A stretch of DNA of 36,900 nt from Acidobacteriota bacterium (GTDB lineage Bacteria > Acidobacteriota > Terriglobia > Bryobacterales > Bryobacteraceae). Where the stretch lies: positions 1-36,900 of the forward strand of contig JANXRE010000145.1 of NCBI GenBank assembly GCA_025353165.1, written 5' to 3'. A model generated the notes under the pieces. It was not told the DNA's origin. It made no database searches and saw only the letters and a list, made by a program, of their open reading frames with translations. Position numbers and translations under genes: made by a program. Shown here piece after piece: positions 1 to 8,093 of the stretch. Every line of letters starts with the position of its first letter. Position 1 is the stretch's first letter.

Positions 1-1
1 T

Positions 2-421
2 AACGATGGGTCCTCCGATCCGGTAGCGGCGGCGGCCTCGATTCCCTGGCCGGAGGCAACTGAATTCCGCGTCCTGACGATTGCGGAAAACGTGCACCCG
101 CCGGTGGTCCAACTGCTCGAAGGTGCGCGCGACGTCTCCGATGTGCAGCACACGGCGGACAACATTGCGGCAAATACGGTGGCCAGCGCCGTGGCCCAAC
201 TGCACAGCCGTGGGTTCCACGCCGAGGGTGTCAGTCGGGAAGGCGACCCCAAGAGCATGATCGGCGACTATGCCAAGGAATGGGGGGCGGACCTGATCGT
301 GGTGGGTTCGTGCGACAAATCTCGCATGGAAACGTTTTTCGTCGGCAGCGTCTCGCGGAGTGTGGTGGAGCACGCATCCTGCTCAGTGCTGGTGGCCAGG
401 ACCGGCGCGGCACAGAATTAG
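2..421 (+). CDS. Universal stress protein (UspA family), 5'-truncated by window edge
   Basis: The frame is open from base 2, so the true start lies upstream. The first residues read DGSSDPVAAAASI, the usual start of the nucleotide-binding alpha/beta fold. The C-terminal half has the Usp signature region: a strand GADLIVVGS, then a loop and VGSVSRSVVEHASCSVLVAR, where the family binds ATP phosphates. The usual loop is G-x2-G-x9-G(S/T). Here it reads G-S-C-D-(9 residues)-G-S, so the second glycine is an aspartate, which may weaken ATP binding. UspA proteins are cytoplasmic stress-responsive proteins, often dimeric. The next gene (LacI-type regulator) starts about 200 bases downstream behind its own promoter, so the two are probably not one operon. 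Family assignment is firm; the ligand is not known. Confidence 0.85.
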   Translation, partial: NDGSSDPVAAAASIPWPEATEFRVLTIAENVHPPVVQLLEGARDVSDVQHTADNIAANTVASAVAQLHSRGFHAEGVSREGDPKSMIGDYAKEWGADLIVVGSCDKSRMETFFVGSVSRSVVEHASCSVLVARTGAAQN

Positions 422-483
422 GCGCTCGCTCCCTCACGGCAGCGGCCCCGAATCGGAGCCGTTCTTGCTGTCATGAGCCTCGC

Positions 484-498
484 TGCAAACGTTTCCGG
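484..498. promoter_or_regulatory. LacI-type operator-like site, distal copy
   Basis: The sequence tgcaaacgtttccgg has the central CG and AAACGTTT core typical of LacI/PurR-family operators. It is nearly the reverse complement of the site at 603-619 (shared GCAAACGTT and CC). The two centres are 119 bases apart, close to 11 helical turns, a spacing compatible with DNA looping. It is inferred to bind the regulator encoded at 623-1633; no binding data can be read from sequence. Confidence 0.45.
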
Positions 499-573
499 AA
501 TTTGTGAAATTCCAGACGTGCCTTTGCACCGGCGAGTTTTGCTGGCCCGACCCAGACGCGGCCTGATGTCACA

Positions 574-602
574 TTGCATCGAAACGCCGTGCGGCCTATA
601 AT
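574..602 (+). promoter_or_regulatory. Sigma-70-type promoter of the LacI-family gene
   Basis: A perfect -10 hexamer TATAAT lies at 597-602. A weak -35 (TTGCAT, 574-579) lies 17 bases upstream. The predicted transcription start, about base 609, falls on the centre of the operator-like site at 603-619, which is where a repressor would block initiation. Confidence 0.5.
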
Positions 603-619
603 CAGGAACGTTTGCAACA
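603..619. promoter_or_regulatory. LacI-type operator-like site, proximal copy
   Basis: The sequence caggaacgtttgcaaca is centred on the CG at 609-610, directly after the TATAAT box and just before the start codon at 623. The half-site TTGCAAACG on the minus strand matches the distal copy at 484-498. Autorepression by the downstream LacI-family protein is the simplest reading. Confidence 0.5.
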
Positions 620-622
620 TTT

Positions 623-1633
623 ATGGCCGTGACAATCAAGGATGTGGCGCGGGAATCGGGCGTGAATGTCTCGACGGTTTCGCGCGCGCTGAACGGAGAG
701 TACGGGGTTCACGCCGACACGCGGGAACACGTGGTGGCGGTAGCTCAGCGGTTGAAGTACCGTCCGAACCGGGTGGCGCGGGGGTTGGTGACGGGGCGGT
801 CGCACACGCTGGCGCTGGTGGTGAGCGATATCCGCAATCTCTTCTTCGCAGAGGTGGCGCGCGGCGCCGAAGATGCCGCGTACCGCGCGGGCTACGACCT
901 GGTGCTGTGCAATAGCGATCTCGATCCGGAAAAGCAGATGCGCTACGGACAATCGCTGATGGAGAAGCGCGTGGACGGCATTCTGATGAATTCGGTGGCG
1001 GTGCTGAGCAAGAAACAGCAAGAGCAGCTTTCGGGGCTCGGCGTGCCGATCGTGCTGCTCAACCGGACCGCTCCCCGCGGCGTATTTTCCACCGTCTGCG
1101 CGGACAATGAGGCTGGCGGGGCGCTGGCGGCCGAGTACCTGCTGAAACTGGGGCACCGCAAGATCGCGCACCTCACCGGTCCGCGGCATCACGGCAACAT
1201 GACGGAGCGGGCCAAGGGGTTCGTCGCCCGTCTGGCGGCGGCGCGCAGACCCGTGCGGCCGGTGCTGCTGCATGGGAAGAATAACTTTCAGGGCGGCGTG
1301 GAACTGGCGCAGAAGCTGATGGCGCAGCATCCGGATGTGACGGCGGTATTTGCGGCCAGCGATATGATGGCGTTCGGGACGATCCGGGCGCTGATGGAAG
1401 CGGGGCGGCGGATTCCGGAAGATGTGTCGGTGATGGGCTTCGATAACGTCGAACTCGCCAGCATCGTGCATCCGCCGCTGACAACCATCCACCAGCCGAA
1501 GTATGAGATCGGCCAGGCGGCGGTAGAGATTCTGCTGCGGCTTGTAGGGCGCGGTGAACATCAGGGTCCAGAGCACCGGATGTTCGCGGTGGAGTTGGTG
1601 GAGCGGCAATCTTGTATGGAGCGAAAGGCATGA
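623..1633 (+). CDS. LacI-family transcriptional regulator
   Basis: This 336-residue protein has full length for the family. Residues 5-24 form the LacI helix-turn-helix (IKDVARESGVNVSTVSRALN). The hinge helix follows at about 48-60 (LKYRPNRVARGL). From about residue 64 a periplasmic-binding-protein-like effector domain follows (TLALVVSDIRNLFFAEVARG..., ending with the DNA-distal DVSVMGFDNVELASIVHPPLTTI segment). ATG at 623 is chosen because translation enters the HTH at once. There is no clear Shine-Dalgarno sequence in the short leader. The gene sits 46 bases upstream of an MFS transporter, so it probably controls uptake of that transporter's substrate and its own expression through the two operator-like sites at 484-498 and 603-619. 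The effector, likely a sugar or sugar acid, cannot be read from the sequence. Confidence 0.93.
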   Translation: MAVTIKDVARESGVNVSTVSRALNGEYGVHADTREHVVAVAQRLKYRPNRVARGLVTGRSHTLALVVSDIRNLFFAEVARGAEDAAYRAGYDLVLCNSDLDPEKQMRYGQSLMEKRVDGILMNSVAVLSKKQQEQLSGLGVPIVLLNRTAPRGVFSTVCADNEAGGALAAEYLLKLGHRKIAHLTGPRHHGNMTERAKGFVARLAAARRPVRPVLLHGKNNFQGGVELAQKLMAQHPDVTAVFAASDMMAFGTIRALMEAGRRIPEDVSVMGFDNVELASIVHPPLTTIHQPKYEIGQAAVEILLRLVGRGEHQGPEHRMFAVELVERQSCMERKA

Positions 1634-1679
1634 TGAACCGGCGGGAATCGCTCAAGTCGGCGAGGCGGGTCGATCCGGC

Positions 1680-2930
1680 GTGAGCGGCGCAGAGGGCAGG
1701 GAAGAGGGAGGAGCGGTTTCGCCGTTGCGGTGGCGCATGATCTCGCTGGCGTTTTTCGCCACCGTGATCAATTATCTGGACCGGCAGACGCTCTCGGTAG
1801 CGGCGCCGATCCTGCGCGAGCAGTTTCACATGACCAACCAGGACTACTCGCGGGTGGTCTCGGCCTTTCTGTTTGCCTACACGATCATGAACGGTCTCTC
1901 GGGGCCGATGATCGACCGGCTGGGGACGCGGTTGGGCTACGGGTTGTGCGTGGCGTGGTGGAGCATTGCGGCGGCGCTGCATGGGTTCGCGCGCGGCACG
2001 TTCAGCCTCGGAGTGTTCCGGTTCCTGCTGGGCATCGGCGAGGCGGGGAACTGGCCGGGAGCGGTGAAGGTGGTGGCGGAGTGGTTCCCGGAGAAGGAAC
2101 GCGCGCTGGCGGCGGGGCTGTTCAACAGCGGGTCGGCGGTGGGCGCGATTCTGGCACCGCCGATTGTGGCGTACTTGATTCTGCACATCGGCTGGCAAGC
2201 GGCGTTCGCGTTTGTGGGGCTTGCCGGGCTGGTCTGGCTGGTGTTCTGGTTCACCATGTACCACACGCCGAAGGCGCCGGCGGGTGCGCCAGCGGAGACG
2301 GTGATCCCGGTAAGGGAACTGCTGCGGACGCGATTCGTGTGGGCGTTCACGTTATCGAAGATCTTCATGGATCCCGTGTGGTACTTCTACATTTTCTGGT
2401 TCCCGGAATACTTGAAGCACGCGCGCGGGTTCGACCTGGCGAAGATCGGGATCTACGGCTGGATTCCGTTCATGGTGGCGGGGTTCGGCAATATTTTGGG
2501 CGGGTGGATGTCAGGGCTGCTGTTGAAGCGCGGTTGGAGTGTGACGATGGCTCGCAAGATGTCGGTGACGTTCTTCGCGGTGCTGATGACGTCGGCGATT
2601 CCGGCGGTGCTGGCGCGGGAGGCGTGGATGTCGATCGCGCTGGTTTCCATCGCTATGCTGGGCTATACGGGCTGCCTGGCGAACATGCTGAGCTTCCCGG
2701 CGGACGTGTTTCCGAAGTCCGCGGTGGGGTCGGTCTATGGCCTGGCGAGCATGGGGTCGGGATTCGGCGGCATGCTGTTCACGTTGATCACCGGGTGGGT
2801 GGTGGAGCACTACTCGTACACCCCGGTGTTCTTCGGGTTTGGAATTCTGCCGCTGATCTGCGCGACGATTTTGTGGACGCTGCTGGGCCCGCTCACGCCG
2901 GGGCGGCACGCGGAGGTGGGGAAGGCGTAG
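1680..2930 (+). CDS. MFS transporter, anion:cation symporter (ACS) type, hexuronate-like
   Basis: From GTG at 1680 this gives 416 residues, typical for a 12-helix MFS carrier. The first helix carries ATVINYLDRQTLSVAAPIL, the signature of the ACS group that includes hexuronate and galactonate transporters, followed by FLFAYTIMNGLSGPMIDRLGTR at the helix 2-3 loop. It probably imports a sugar acid or other organic anion with protons across the inner membrane. The frame is open upstream to 1554 inside lacI, so the start is uncertain: GTG 1680 keeps the conserved RWRMISLAFF lead-in, while TTG 1725 lies 13 bases after a purine-rich GAGGAG and ATG 1737 begins at the first helix. It follows the LacI regulator by 46 bases on the same strand and is its most likely target. 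Substrate is inferred from family only. Confidence 0.88.
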   Translation: MSGAEGREEGGAVSPLRWRMISLAFFATVINYLDRQTLSVAAPILREQFHMTNQDYSRVVSAFLFAYTIMNGLSGPMIDRLGTRLGYGLCVAWWSIAAALHGFARGTFSLGVFRFLLGIGEAGNWPGAVKVVAEWFPEKERALAAGLFNSGSAVGAILAPPIVAYLILHIGWQAAFAFVGLAGLVWLVFWFTMYHTPKAPAGAPAETVIPVRELLRTRFVWAFTLSKIFMDPVWYFYIFWFPEYLKHARGFDLAKIGIYGWIPFMVAGFGNILGGWMSGLLLKRGWSVTMARKMSVTFFAVLMTSAIPAVLAREAWMSIALVSIAMLGYTGCLANMLSFPADVFPKSAVGSVYGLASMGSGFGGMLFTLITGWVVEHYSYTPVFFGFGILPLICATILWTLLGPLTPGRHAEVGKA

Positions 2931-2949
2931 GGGGAAGCGGGGGGCGCCC

Positions 2950-2967
2950 GCGGACCAAGGGGTCCGC
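2950..2967. repeat. Palindromic GCGGACC repeat between convergent genes (possible terminator)
   Basis: GCGGACC (2950-2956), loop AAGG, GGTCCGC (2961-2967) form a perfect 7-bp stem between the MFS gene (ends 2930) and oligopeptidase B (ends 3057 on the minus strand). There is no T-run. A related copy, GCGGACC-GGGG-GGTCC, lies at 17037-17052, so this may be a dispersed palindromic element rather than a dedicated terminator. Confidence 0.4.
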
Positions 2968-3056
2968 CCCACCAGCGACCAGTAGCACCCCGCGCGACGG
3001 GTATCCCTGCAAATCTGGAACGGCATGCCAGAATTGCTAGGATGAAACCGCCACTT

Positions 3057-5159
3057 TCACTTCGTAATTCCCACCTGCGTCAACATCCAGGCGTATTCGA
3101 AGGCCTGGTCCTTCAGGTGGTCGTAGCGGCCGGAGGCGCCGCCGTGGCCCGCAGGGTCCATCTTGATCTTCAACAGCAGCGGGTTGCTGTCCGTCTTAAC
3201 GGTGCGCAGGCGGGCGACATATTTGGCGGGCTCCCAGTACATCACCTGGCTATCGTTGAAACTGGTGGTGACCAGCATCGCCGGGTACGCGCGCTTCTCC
3301 AGATTGTCGTAGGGGCTGTAGGTCTTCATGTAGTCGTACGCGGGCTTTTCATTGGGGTTGCCCCACTCCAGGTATTCGCCCACGGTCAGCGGGAGCGTGG
3401 CGTCCATCATGGTGTTCATGACATCGACGAACGGGACGGCGGAGTGTACGGCGCGGAAAAGATCGGGACGCAGGTTGACCACCGCGCCCATGAGGAGGCC
3501 GCCCGCGCTGCCGCCTTCGATCACCAGACGGCTGCTCGACGTCCACTTGTCCTTGATGAGGAATTCGGCGCAGTCGATGAAATCGAAGAAGGTATTCTTC
3601 TTCTTCATGAGCATGCCGTCTTCGCGCCACTTTTCGCCCATTTCATCGCCGCCGCGGATGTGGGCGATGGCGTAGGACATGCCGCGGTCGAGCAGGCTGA
3701 GCCGCTGGCTGGAGAACGCGGGCGGAGTGCCGATGCCGTAGGAGCCGTAGCCATAGAGGAAGAGGGGCGCCTTGCCGTCGCGCGCGATGCCCTTCTTGTA
3801 GACGATGGAGATGGGCACCTTGACGCCATCGCGCGCGGTGGCCCACAGGCGCTCGCTGGCGTATTGCTTCGGGTCGTACCCGCCGGGCACTTCCTGCTGT
3901 TTCAGGAGCGTGGATTTTCCGCTGCGCGTATCGTAATCGAAGATGCTGGAGGGCGTGATCAGGCTCTGGTAGTTGTAGCGGTAGGCGGTGGATTCGTACT
4001 CGGGCGTGCCGCCGGGAAAGACGGAGTAGACGGACTCGGGGAAGGCGATGGTTGTCCAGGTCCCGGTCCGGAAATTGTGGACGCGCAGGTGGGCGAGGGC
4101 CTGCGATTTTTCGACGGAGACCGCGAAATCCTTGAAGAGATCGATGTTGTCGATGCGGACATCGTCGCGGTGTGCCAGGAACACCTTCCAGTTCTTGCGG
4201 GCGATGTCTGATTCCGGCGCGGTCATTATGCCGAAATTGATGCCGCCCTGGTTGGTGCGGATATAAAACGCGCCTTCGCGGTGGTCGATGTAATACCGGT
4301 GCTTCTTCTCGCGCGGCAGGAAGATCGCGAAATTGTCCTGGGGGTGGGCGGCGGACAGATAGCGGACTTCGGTGGTGTCCTTGGCTTCAATTTCGAGAAC
4401 CAGATACTTGCGGTCGCGCGTCTTGCCGACGCCGATATCGTAGAGTTCGTCCTTCTCGTCGTGGAGCAGATCGAATGTGGGCGAGCCGAGGATGTGACGG
4501 AACAGTTTGTCGCTGCGTTTGGTGACGTCGTCTTCGGTGGTCAGGAAAAGCGTCTTGTTGTCGGCGGCCCAGGCCATGGAGGTGACGCGGGCGGTGGTGT
4601 CGGCAAGGGTCTGCCCGTTGCGCAGATCTTTCACCTGCAAGGCGAACTGACGGAAGCCGGTGTAATCGATGGTGTAGGCGAGCAGATTGTGGTCGTCAGA
4701 GACCACGAAGCCGCCGAGGCCGACAAATTTCCGGTCCTTGCCGAGGGCGTTGAGGTCGAGCAGAATTTCTTCGGGGGCGTCCATCGCGCCCTTGCGGCGG
4801 CATTGGATGGGGTATTGCTTGCCTTCTTCGGTCCGCGAGTAGTAGAAATACTCGCCGCGGCGGGTGGGTACGGAGAGATCGGTCTGCTTGATATGCCCGA
4901 GCATCTCCTGATAGATGGCGTCGCTGAAGGGCTTCAAATTGCCGGTCATGGCCTCGGTATAGGCGTTTTCCGCCCCGAGGTGCTGCACAACCTGCGAATT
5001 CGACTTCTCGCGCAACCAGAAGTAGGAATCGATCACGGTCGCCCCATGTCGCGTTTCGCGATGTTCGATGCGGGGCGCGGTGGGTGGAACTGGAGTTTGG
5101 GAATGCATGGAAGTAGTCGAAAGGAGTCCAAGTATAAGGAATTGCCGAAGCCAAGACAT
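3057..5159 (-). CDS. ptrB: Oligopeptidase B (protease II), prolyl oligopeptidase family S9A, exported
   Basis: This 700-residue serine peptidase should cut short peptides after Arg/Lys. Residues 1-21 look like a signal peptide (basic start, hydrophobic core, TTSMHSQ), so it is probably periplasmic, unlike the cytosolic E. coli enzyme. Residues about 70-400 form the seven-bladed propeller gate. The alpha/beta-hydrolase domain follows, with the nucleophile in GGSAGG (Ser551), Asp636 in SFNDSQV and His672 in DPAGHGG, all present. The flanking PFVDVMNTMMDATLPLT and GEYLEWGNPN blocks are characteristic of oligopeptidase B rather than prolyl oligopeptidase. It lies downstream of signal peptidase I on the same strand, 125 bases away across a repeat-like element, so co-transcription is uncertain. 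Function is firm; the extracytoplasmic location is inferred from the N-terminus. Confidence 0.93.
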   Translation of the reverse strand: MSWLRQFLILGLLSTTSMHSQTPVPPTAPRIEHRETRHGATVIDSYFWLREKSNSQVVQHLGAENAYTEAMTGNLKPFSDAIYQEMLGHIKQTDLSVPTRRGEYFYYSRTEEGKQYPIQCRRKGAMDAPEEILLDLNALGKDRKFVGLGGFVVSDDHNLLAYTIDYTGFRQFALQVKDLRNGQTLADTTARVTSMAWAADNKTLFLTTEDDVTKRSDKLFRHILGSPTFDLLHDEKDELYDIGVGKTRDRKYLVLEIEAKDTTEVRYLSAAHPQDNFAIFLPREKKHRYYIDHREGAFYIRTNQGGINFGIMTAPESDIARKNWKVFLAHRDDVRIDNIDLFKDFAVSVEKSQALAHLRVHNFRTGTWTTIAFPESVYSVFPGGTPEYESTAYRYNYQSLITPSSIFDYDTRSGKSTLLKQQEVPGGYDPKQYASERLWATARDGVKVPISIVYKKGIARDGKAPLFLYGYGSYGIGTPPAFSSQRLSLLDRGMSYAIAHIRGGDEMGEKWREDGMLMKKKNTFFDFIDCAEFLIKDKWTSSSRLVIEGGSAGGLLMGAVVNLRPDLFRAVHSAVPFVDVMNTMMDATLPLTVGEYLEWGNPNEKPAYDYMKTYSPYDNLEKRAYPAMLVTTSFNDSQVMYWEPAKYVARLRTVKTDSNPLLLKIKMDPAGHGGASGRYDHLKDQAFEYAWMLTQVGITK

Positions 5160-5177
5160 AGACTAAGGCTACAGCGC

Positions 5178-5258
5178 GGGGCAGCCTGGGGGCAAGTGCC
5201 GGGAGCGAAGGGAAGACGTTCGGGTTTCGCTCAGATTGAAAGGCTGAAAGCCTGCCCC
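5178..5258. repeat. REPIN/MITE-like palindromic element
   Basis: This roughly 81-base segment fills most of the gap between oligopeptidase B and signal peptidase I. Its ends are imperfect inverted repeats: GGGGCAGCCT at 5178-5187 and AGCCTGCCCC at 5249-5258 (9 of 10 match when inverted). The right end also contains a small hairpin AGGCT-GAA-AGCCT. It carries no coding signal. The form fits a short non-autonomous repeat dispersed in the genome, but only one copy is visible here. Confidence 0.4.
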
Positions 5259-5284
5259 ACCTCCGCTGCCGTGACAATCGGAAA

Positions 5285-5875
5285 TCAGCGCAGGCGCCCG
5301 ATGTTTTTCAGGGGCCAGTAGACGAAGACGGCTTTGCCGTAGATCGCGTCGCGCTTGACGAAACCCCAGGTGCGGCTGTCGCTGGAGGAGCTGCGATGAT
5401 CGCCCAGGACGAAGTACTGGTCTGGGGGGACGCGGTGTTCTTCCCAGGAAACGCGGTCGTGGTAGTCCTCCGGGACGTAGTTTTCGGTCAGCGCGTGACC
5501 GTTGAGGAAAACCTGGCCGGCGTCGATATACACGTTGTCGCCGGGTATGCCGATGACGCGCTTGATGTAGGATTTCTGGGGGTCCAGCGGGAACCAGAAG
5601 ACCACCATGTCGCCGCGCTCAATGCTCCCGAGGCCGAGGTGGTAGGTGAATTTGTTGATGAAGATGCGCTCCTGGTCGGTCAGGGTGGGCATCATGCTGG
5701 TACCTTCCACCTTCACGGGCTGGTAGATGAAGACGATTAGAATGACGGCGATCAGCACCGAAAAGGCGAGGTCGCGTACCCAGGACAGCGCATTCCAGAT
5801 GCTGGTGCTGGTGCCAGCGGGTAAAACCGGCGGCGCCTCAGCGGGGCCAAATGTGGGCGTGGGGTTCTCTGGCAT
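5285..5875 (-). CDS. lepB: Signal peptidase I
   Basis: This 196-residue inner-membrane protease removes signal peptides from exported proteins. One membrane segment lies at about residues 33-50 (LAFSVLIAVILIVFIYQP). It is followed by the catalytic serine in EGTSMMPTL (Ser60) and the general-base lysine in YIKRVIGIPGD (Lys105). Box E appears as GDHRSSSSDSRTWGFV near residues 158-173, a variant of the usual GDNRxxSxDSR. The acidic/proline-rich cytoplasmic N-terminus (about 25 residues) is longer than minimal, and the single anchor resembles the short bacillus-type enzymes. ATG at 5875 is the only sensible start. It lies 55 bases after the DUF885 gene on the same strand. Several neighbours are exported proteins, but that is ordinary context and not evidence of special partnership. 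Confidence 0.96.
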   Translation of the reverse strand: MPENPTPTFGPAEAPPVLPAGTSTSIWNALSWVRDLAFSVLIAVILIVFIYQPVKVEGTSMMPTLTDQERIFINKFTYHLGLGSIERGDMVVFWFPLDPQKSYIKRVIGIPGDNVYIDAGQVFLNGHALTENYVPEDYHDRVSWEEHRVPPDQYFVLGDHRSSSSDSRTWGFVKRDAIYGKAVFVYWPLKNIGRLR

Positions 5876-5930
5876 CCTATGCTACGTGGCTATAGACGCT
5901 TTCATCGGGGGTTCGGTTGCACGGCCCCGC

Positions 5931-7688
5931 CTACTTTAAGAGGGAACTGAGCGCGGAGATGGGGACGGCGCCTTCTTTTAGGGCGCGGTCGTTAAAGCCG
6001 GCCAGGCTGAAAGCGCTGCCTATGGCCTGCTTATATTCGTCGCGGGCCTTGATCCAGGCGCGCCAGCCGACATAGTACATCGGCAACTGGGCGGAGGTGA
6101 GCTTGGCGCGCTGCAACTTGGCGGTGGCTTCCTCGAGCTCCTGGAAAGTCTGCTTCTGCATCAGGTCCAGCGCCTCTTGGTCGGTCATGCCGAGCATCTG
6201 AAGGCGGACATCGAGGATGGTGTTGGCCAGGACTCGCAGTTCCTCCTTGGCGAAGGTGAGCGCTAATTCCGGCGAACGGTTGAGGAAGCCTTCGTCCAGC
6301 ATCATCTGGGTGGAATACTGGCCCCACCCTTCAATGTAAGCACCATTGCCGAAGATGGAACGGAGAAGGCGGCGTGCCTTGGGCTGGACGTCGTTGGCGA
6401 TCTCCATTTGCACGTAGTGGCCAGGCATCGCCTCATGGATAGTGAGCAGCTTGAGCTTGTGGAAGTTGTACTCACGCAGTTTGGATTCCACGCGTTCCTT
6501 GGGCCAGGAGGGTGGGATGGGGGTGACCCAGTAGAAAGCGCCGAGTTGCGGTTCCAGCGCGGGCGCGGCATTGAAGCCGCCCACCGGGTAGCTGCCGCGC
6601 ATGAACTCGGGCGTGGGAATGACTTGCAGATTGGCCCGGGGAGGCAGCGTGAGGAGGTGCTTTTCCTGCACGAAGGTGCGGGCTTCGTCCAGAGCCTTGC
6701 GGGCATCGTCCATGAAGCTTTCACGGGTGGCGTGGCGGTTGGCAATTTTGCCCAGTGCTTCGCCGATGACGGTGTTTTCGCGGTCGGCGCCACTGAGATC
6801 GGTGTGGTCCTTGTGGGCGGCGAAGGCTTCGCGGTGCAACGGGAGGGCGAGTTCCAGCATGCGGGCGCGGACGGTGAGCAGGTCGCGTTCGGCCTGTTGC
6901 AGGGTGTTGTCGGCTTCGACGCCGCTCTCTAGCGAGTAGCGGAACTTGCGGGGGTAGAGGCTGCCACCGAGGCGCCAGTCGTAGTTATTGCGGGTGCTCA
7001 GACTGTTCCTGAGGAACTTGTCGAACTTGGCCATGGCTTCCAGGGCGGGGCGGGCGGCGCGGGCGTATGTCTGGGCTTGGTCGGGGGGCAGGCCGGCGCG
7101 GATTTCCTTGTCGACCAGATTGATGTTGCCCTGGTTCTCCTCAATGGCCACCTGGGTCCAGACGTCGGGTGCGGAGACCAGATTGGTGGAGGCCTGATCG
7201 AGGTAGAGCGGCACCTTTTGCAGGCGCGCGATGATGTGGCGGATGCGGTCCGGTTTCGGCGCGTATCCGAGCACGTAGGGGGCGAACAGAGCGTTGCCCA
7301 GCGTTTCCACGTACAACTGCGGGCTGTGAAGGTGGCTATTGATTTCGGTGAAGTTGAGCAGGTAGAGCGCAATCTGGTCCTGCAGGATGGTGAGGTCGGC
7401 GCGCTCTTCCGGGGTCAACTCGCCGGTTTTGAGATCTGCCAGGCGGTCGCGGATCTTCTCGCTGAAAGTGCGCTGTTTGGCGAGGCTTTCCGCGCTAAAG
7501 TCATCCAACATTTCATCGAGCTTCTGCTTCTGGTGCTGGTGCAGACCGGCCGCGGTGGCCGCGGATGGGGAAAAGGCGAGGGAACCGTAAACGTACTCCT
7601 CTGCAAGCGCAGCCAACTTCTGAGCGGGGGTTTTGCCGCAACCAACGGCGAAGAGAACACACGAGAGCAAGCCAGCGATTTTCGCCAT
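5931..7688 (-). CDS. DUF885 family lipoprotein, probable zinc-dependent peptidase
   Basis: The protein has 585 residues from ATG 7688. The frame extends to a TTG at 7724, but the ATG places a lipoprotein-like signal at the very start (MAKIAGLLSCVLFAVGCG, cysteine 17), so I prefer it. The DUF885 signature HEAMPGHYVQ, a variant of the HExxH zinc-peptidase motif with the PGH insert, is present about two-thirds along. WGQYSTQMMLDEGF with its downstream helix fits the conserved second half of the family. The fold is mainly helical. DUF885 proteins are generally regarded as metallopeptidases of unknown specificity and are abundant in Acidobacteria. The lipobox has Ala rather than Leu at -3, so lipidation is probable but not certain. 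It is followed by lepB and preceded, 38 bases upstream, by a small membrane protein. Confidence 0.88.
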   Translation of the reverse strand: MAKIAGLLSCVLFAVGCGKTPAQKLAALAEEYVYGSLAFSPSAATAAGLHQHQKQKLDEMLDDFSAESLAKQRTFSEKIRDRLADLKTGELTPEERADLTILQDQIALYLLNFTEINSHLHSPQLYVETLGNALFAPYVLGYAPKPDRIRHIIARLQKVPLYLDQASTNLVSAPDVWTQVAIEENQGNINLVDKEIRAGLPPDQAQTYARAARPALEAMAKFDKFLRNSLSTRNNYDWRLGGSLYPRKFRYSLESGVEADNTLQQAERDLLTVRARMLELALPLHREAFAAHKDHTDLSGADRENTVIGEALGKIANRHATRESFMDDARKALDEARTFVQEKHLLTLPPRANLQVIPTPEFMRGSYPVGGFNAAPALEPQLGAFYWVTPIPPSWPKERVESKLREYNFHKLKLLTIHEAMPGHYVQMEIANDVQPKARRLLRSIFGNGAYIEGWGQYSTQMMLDEGFLNRSPELALTFAKEELRVLANTILDVRLQMLGMTDQEALDLMQKQTFQELEEATAKLQRAKLTSAQLPMYYVGWRAWIKARDEYKQAIGSAFSLAGFNDRALKEGAVPISALSSLLK

Positions 7689-7726
7689 TGCTTGTAATTG
7701 TACAACCCTGCGGGGCGGAATCAACG

Positions 7727-7951
7727 TCAGCCCACGGTGACGTGGGTTGGGATTGGACCGGGAGTGGTTGGGGTGGAAACCGGCTGGGCGCGGTGGTCGC
7801 GCTGCATCTGGTGGAGTTCGCGCATGAGTTGGGCGCGCTGGGCGAGCGCGTGGCGCACCACCAGGCGCTCACCTATGAAGCATGCCCAAAGGAGGGCGAC
7901 TGAAAGCGCAATCGCCACTAAACCCTGTCCCGTGATTTTTGCAATTGGCAT
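7727..7951 (-). CDS. Small single-pass membrane protein of unknown function
   Basis: The 74-residue ORF has a good ribosome-binding site: on the minus strand GGAGG lies 8 bases before ATG 7951. That is the main reason for believing it. One transmembrane helix spans about residues 8-27 (GQGLVAIALSVALLWACFIG). It is followed by a short charged helix with coiled-coil character (RHALAQRAQLMRELHQMQRD) and a Pro/Thr-rich tail. The layout resembles small septum- or envelope-anchored proteins, but I recognise no family. It ends 38 bases before the DUF885 lipoprotein start, so the two are likely co-transcribed. The 142 bases upstream to the cytochrome gene contain no other ORF. Confidence 0.55.
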   Translation of the reverse strand: MPIAKITGQGLVAIALSVALLWACFIGERLVVRHALAQRAQLMRELHQMQRDHRAQPVSTPTTPGPIPTHVTVG

Positions 7952-8093
7952 TCAACCGTCCTCCGGCAGATTGAAGAGCAATCCGCTTACCACTGTCCGC
8001 GGTGTTTGTTTTCAAACGGATTTCGGTAGGTGAGTCTGAAGACGTGCGACAGCACGGCACAGGTGACACTATGGCGCCACCCGAGGGCGGCAA

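Noticed and set aside
1173-2264. A 363-residue minus-strand ORF across lacI and the MFS gene
   Set aside because: Arg/Pro/His-rich shadow opposite two well-supported genes.
3042-5321. Long plus-strand ORFs of 389 and 346 residues opposite oligopeptidase B
   Set aside because: They are antisense shadows in high-GC DNA, rich in Val/Gly/Ala/Asp, without a recognisable fold or ribosome-binding site; the opposite strand has a complete catalytic triad.
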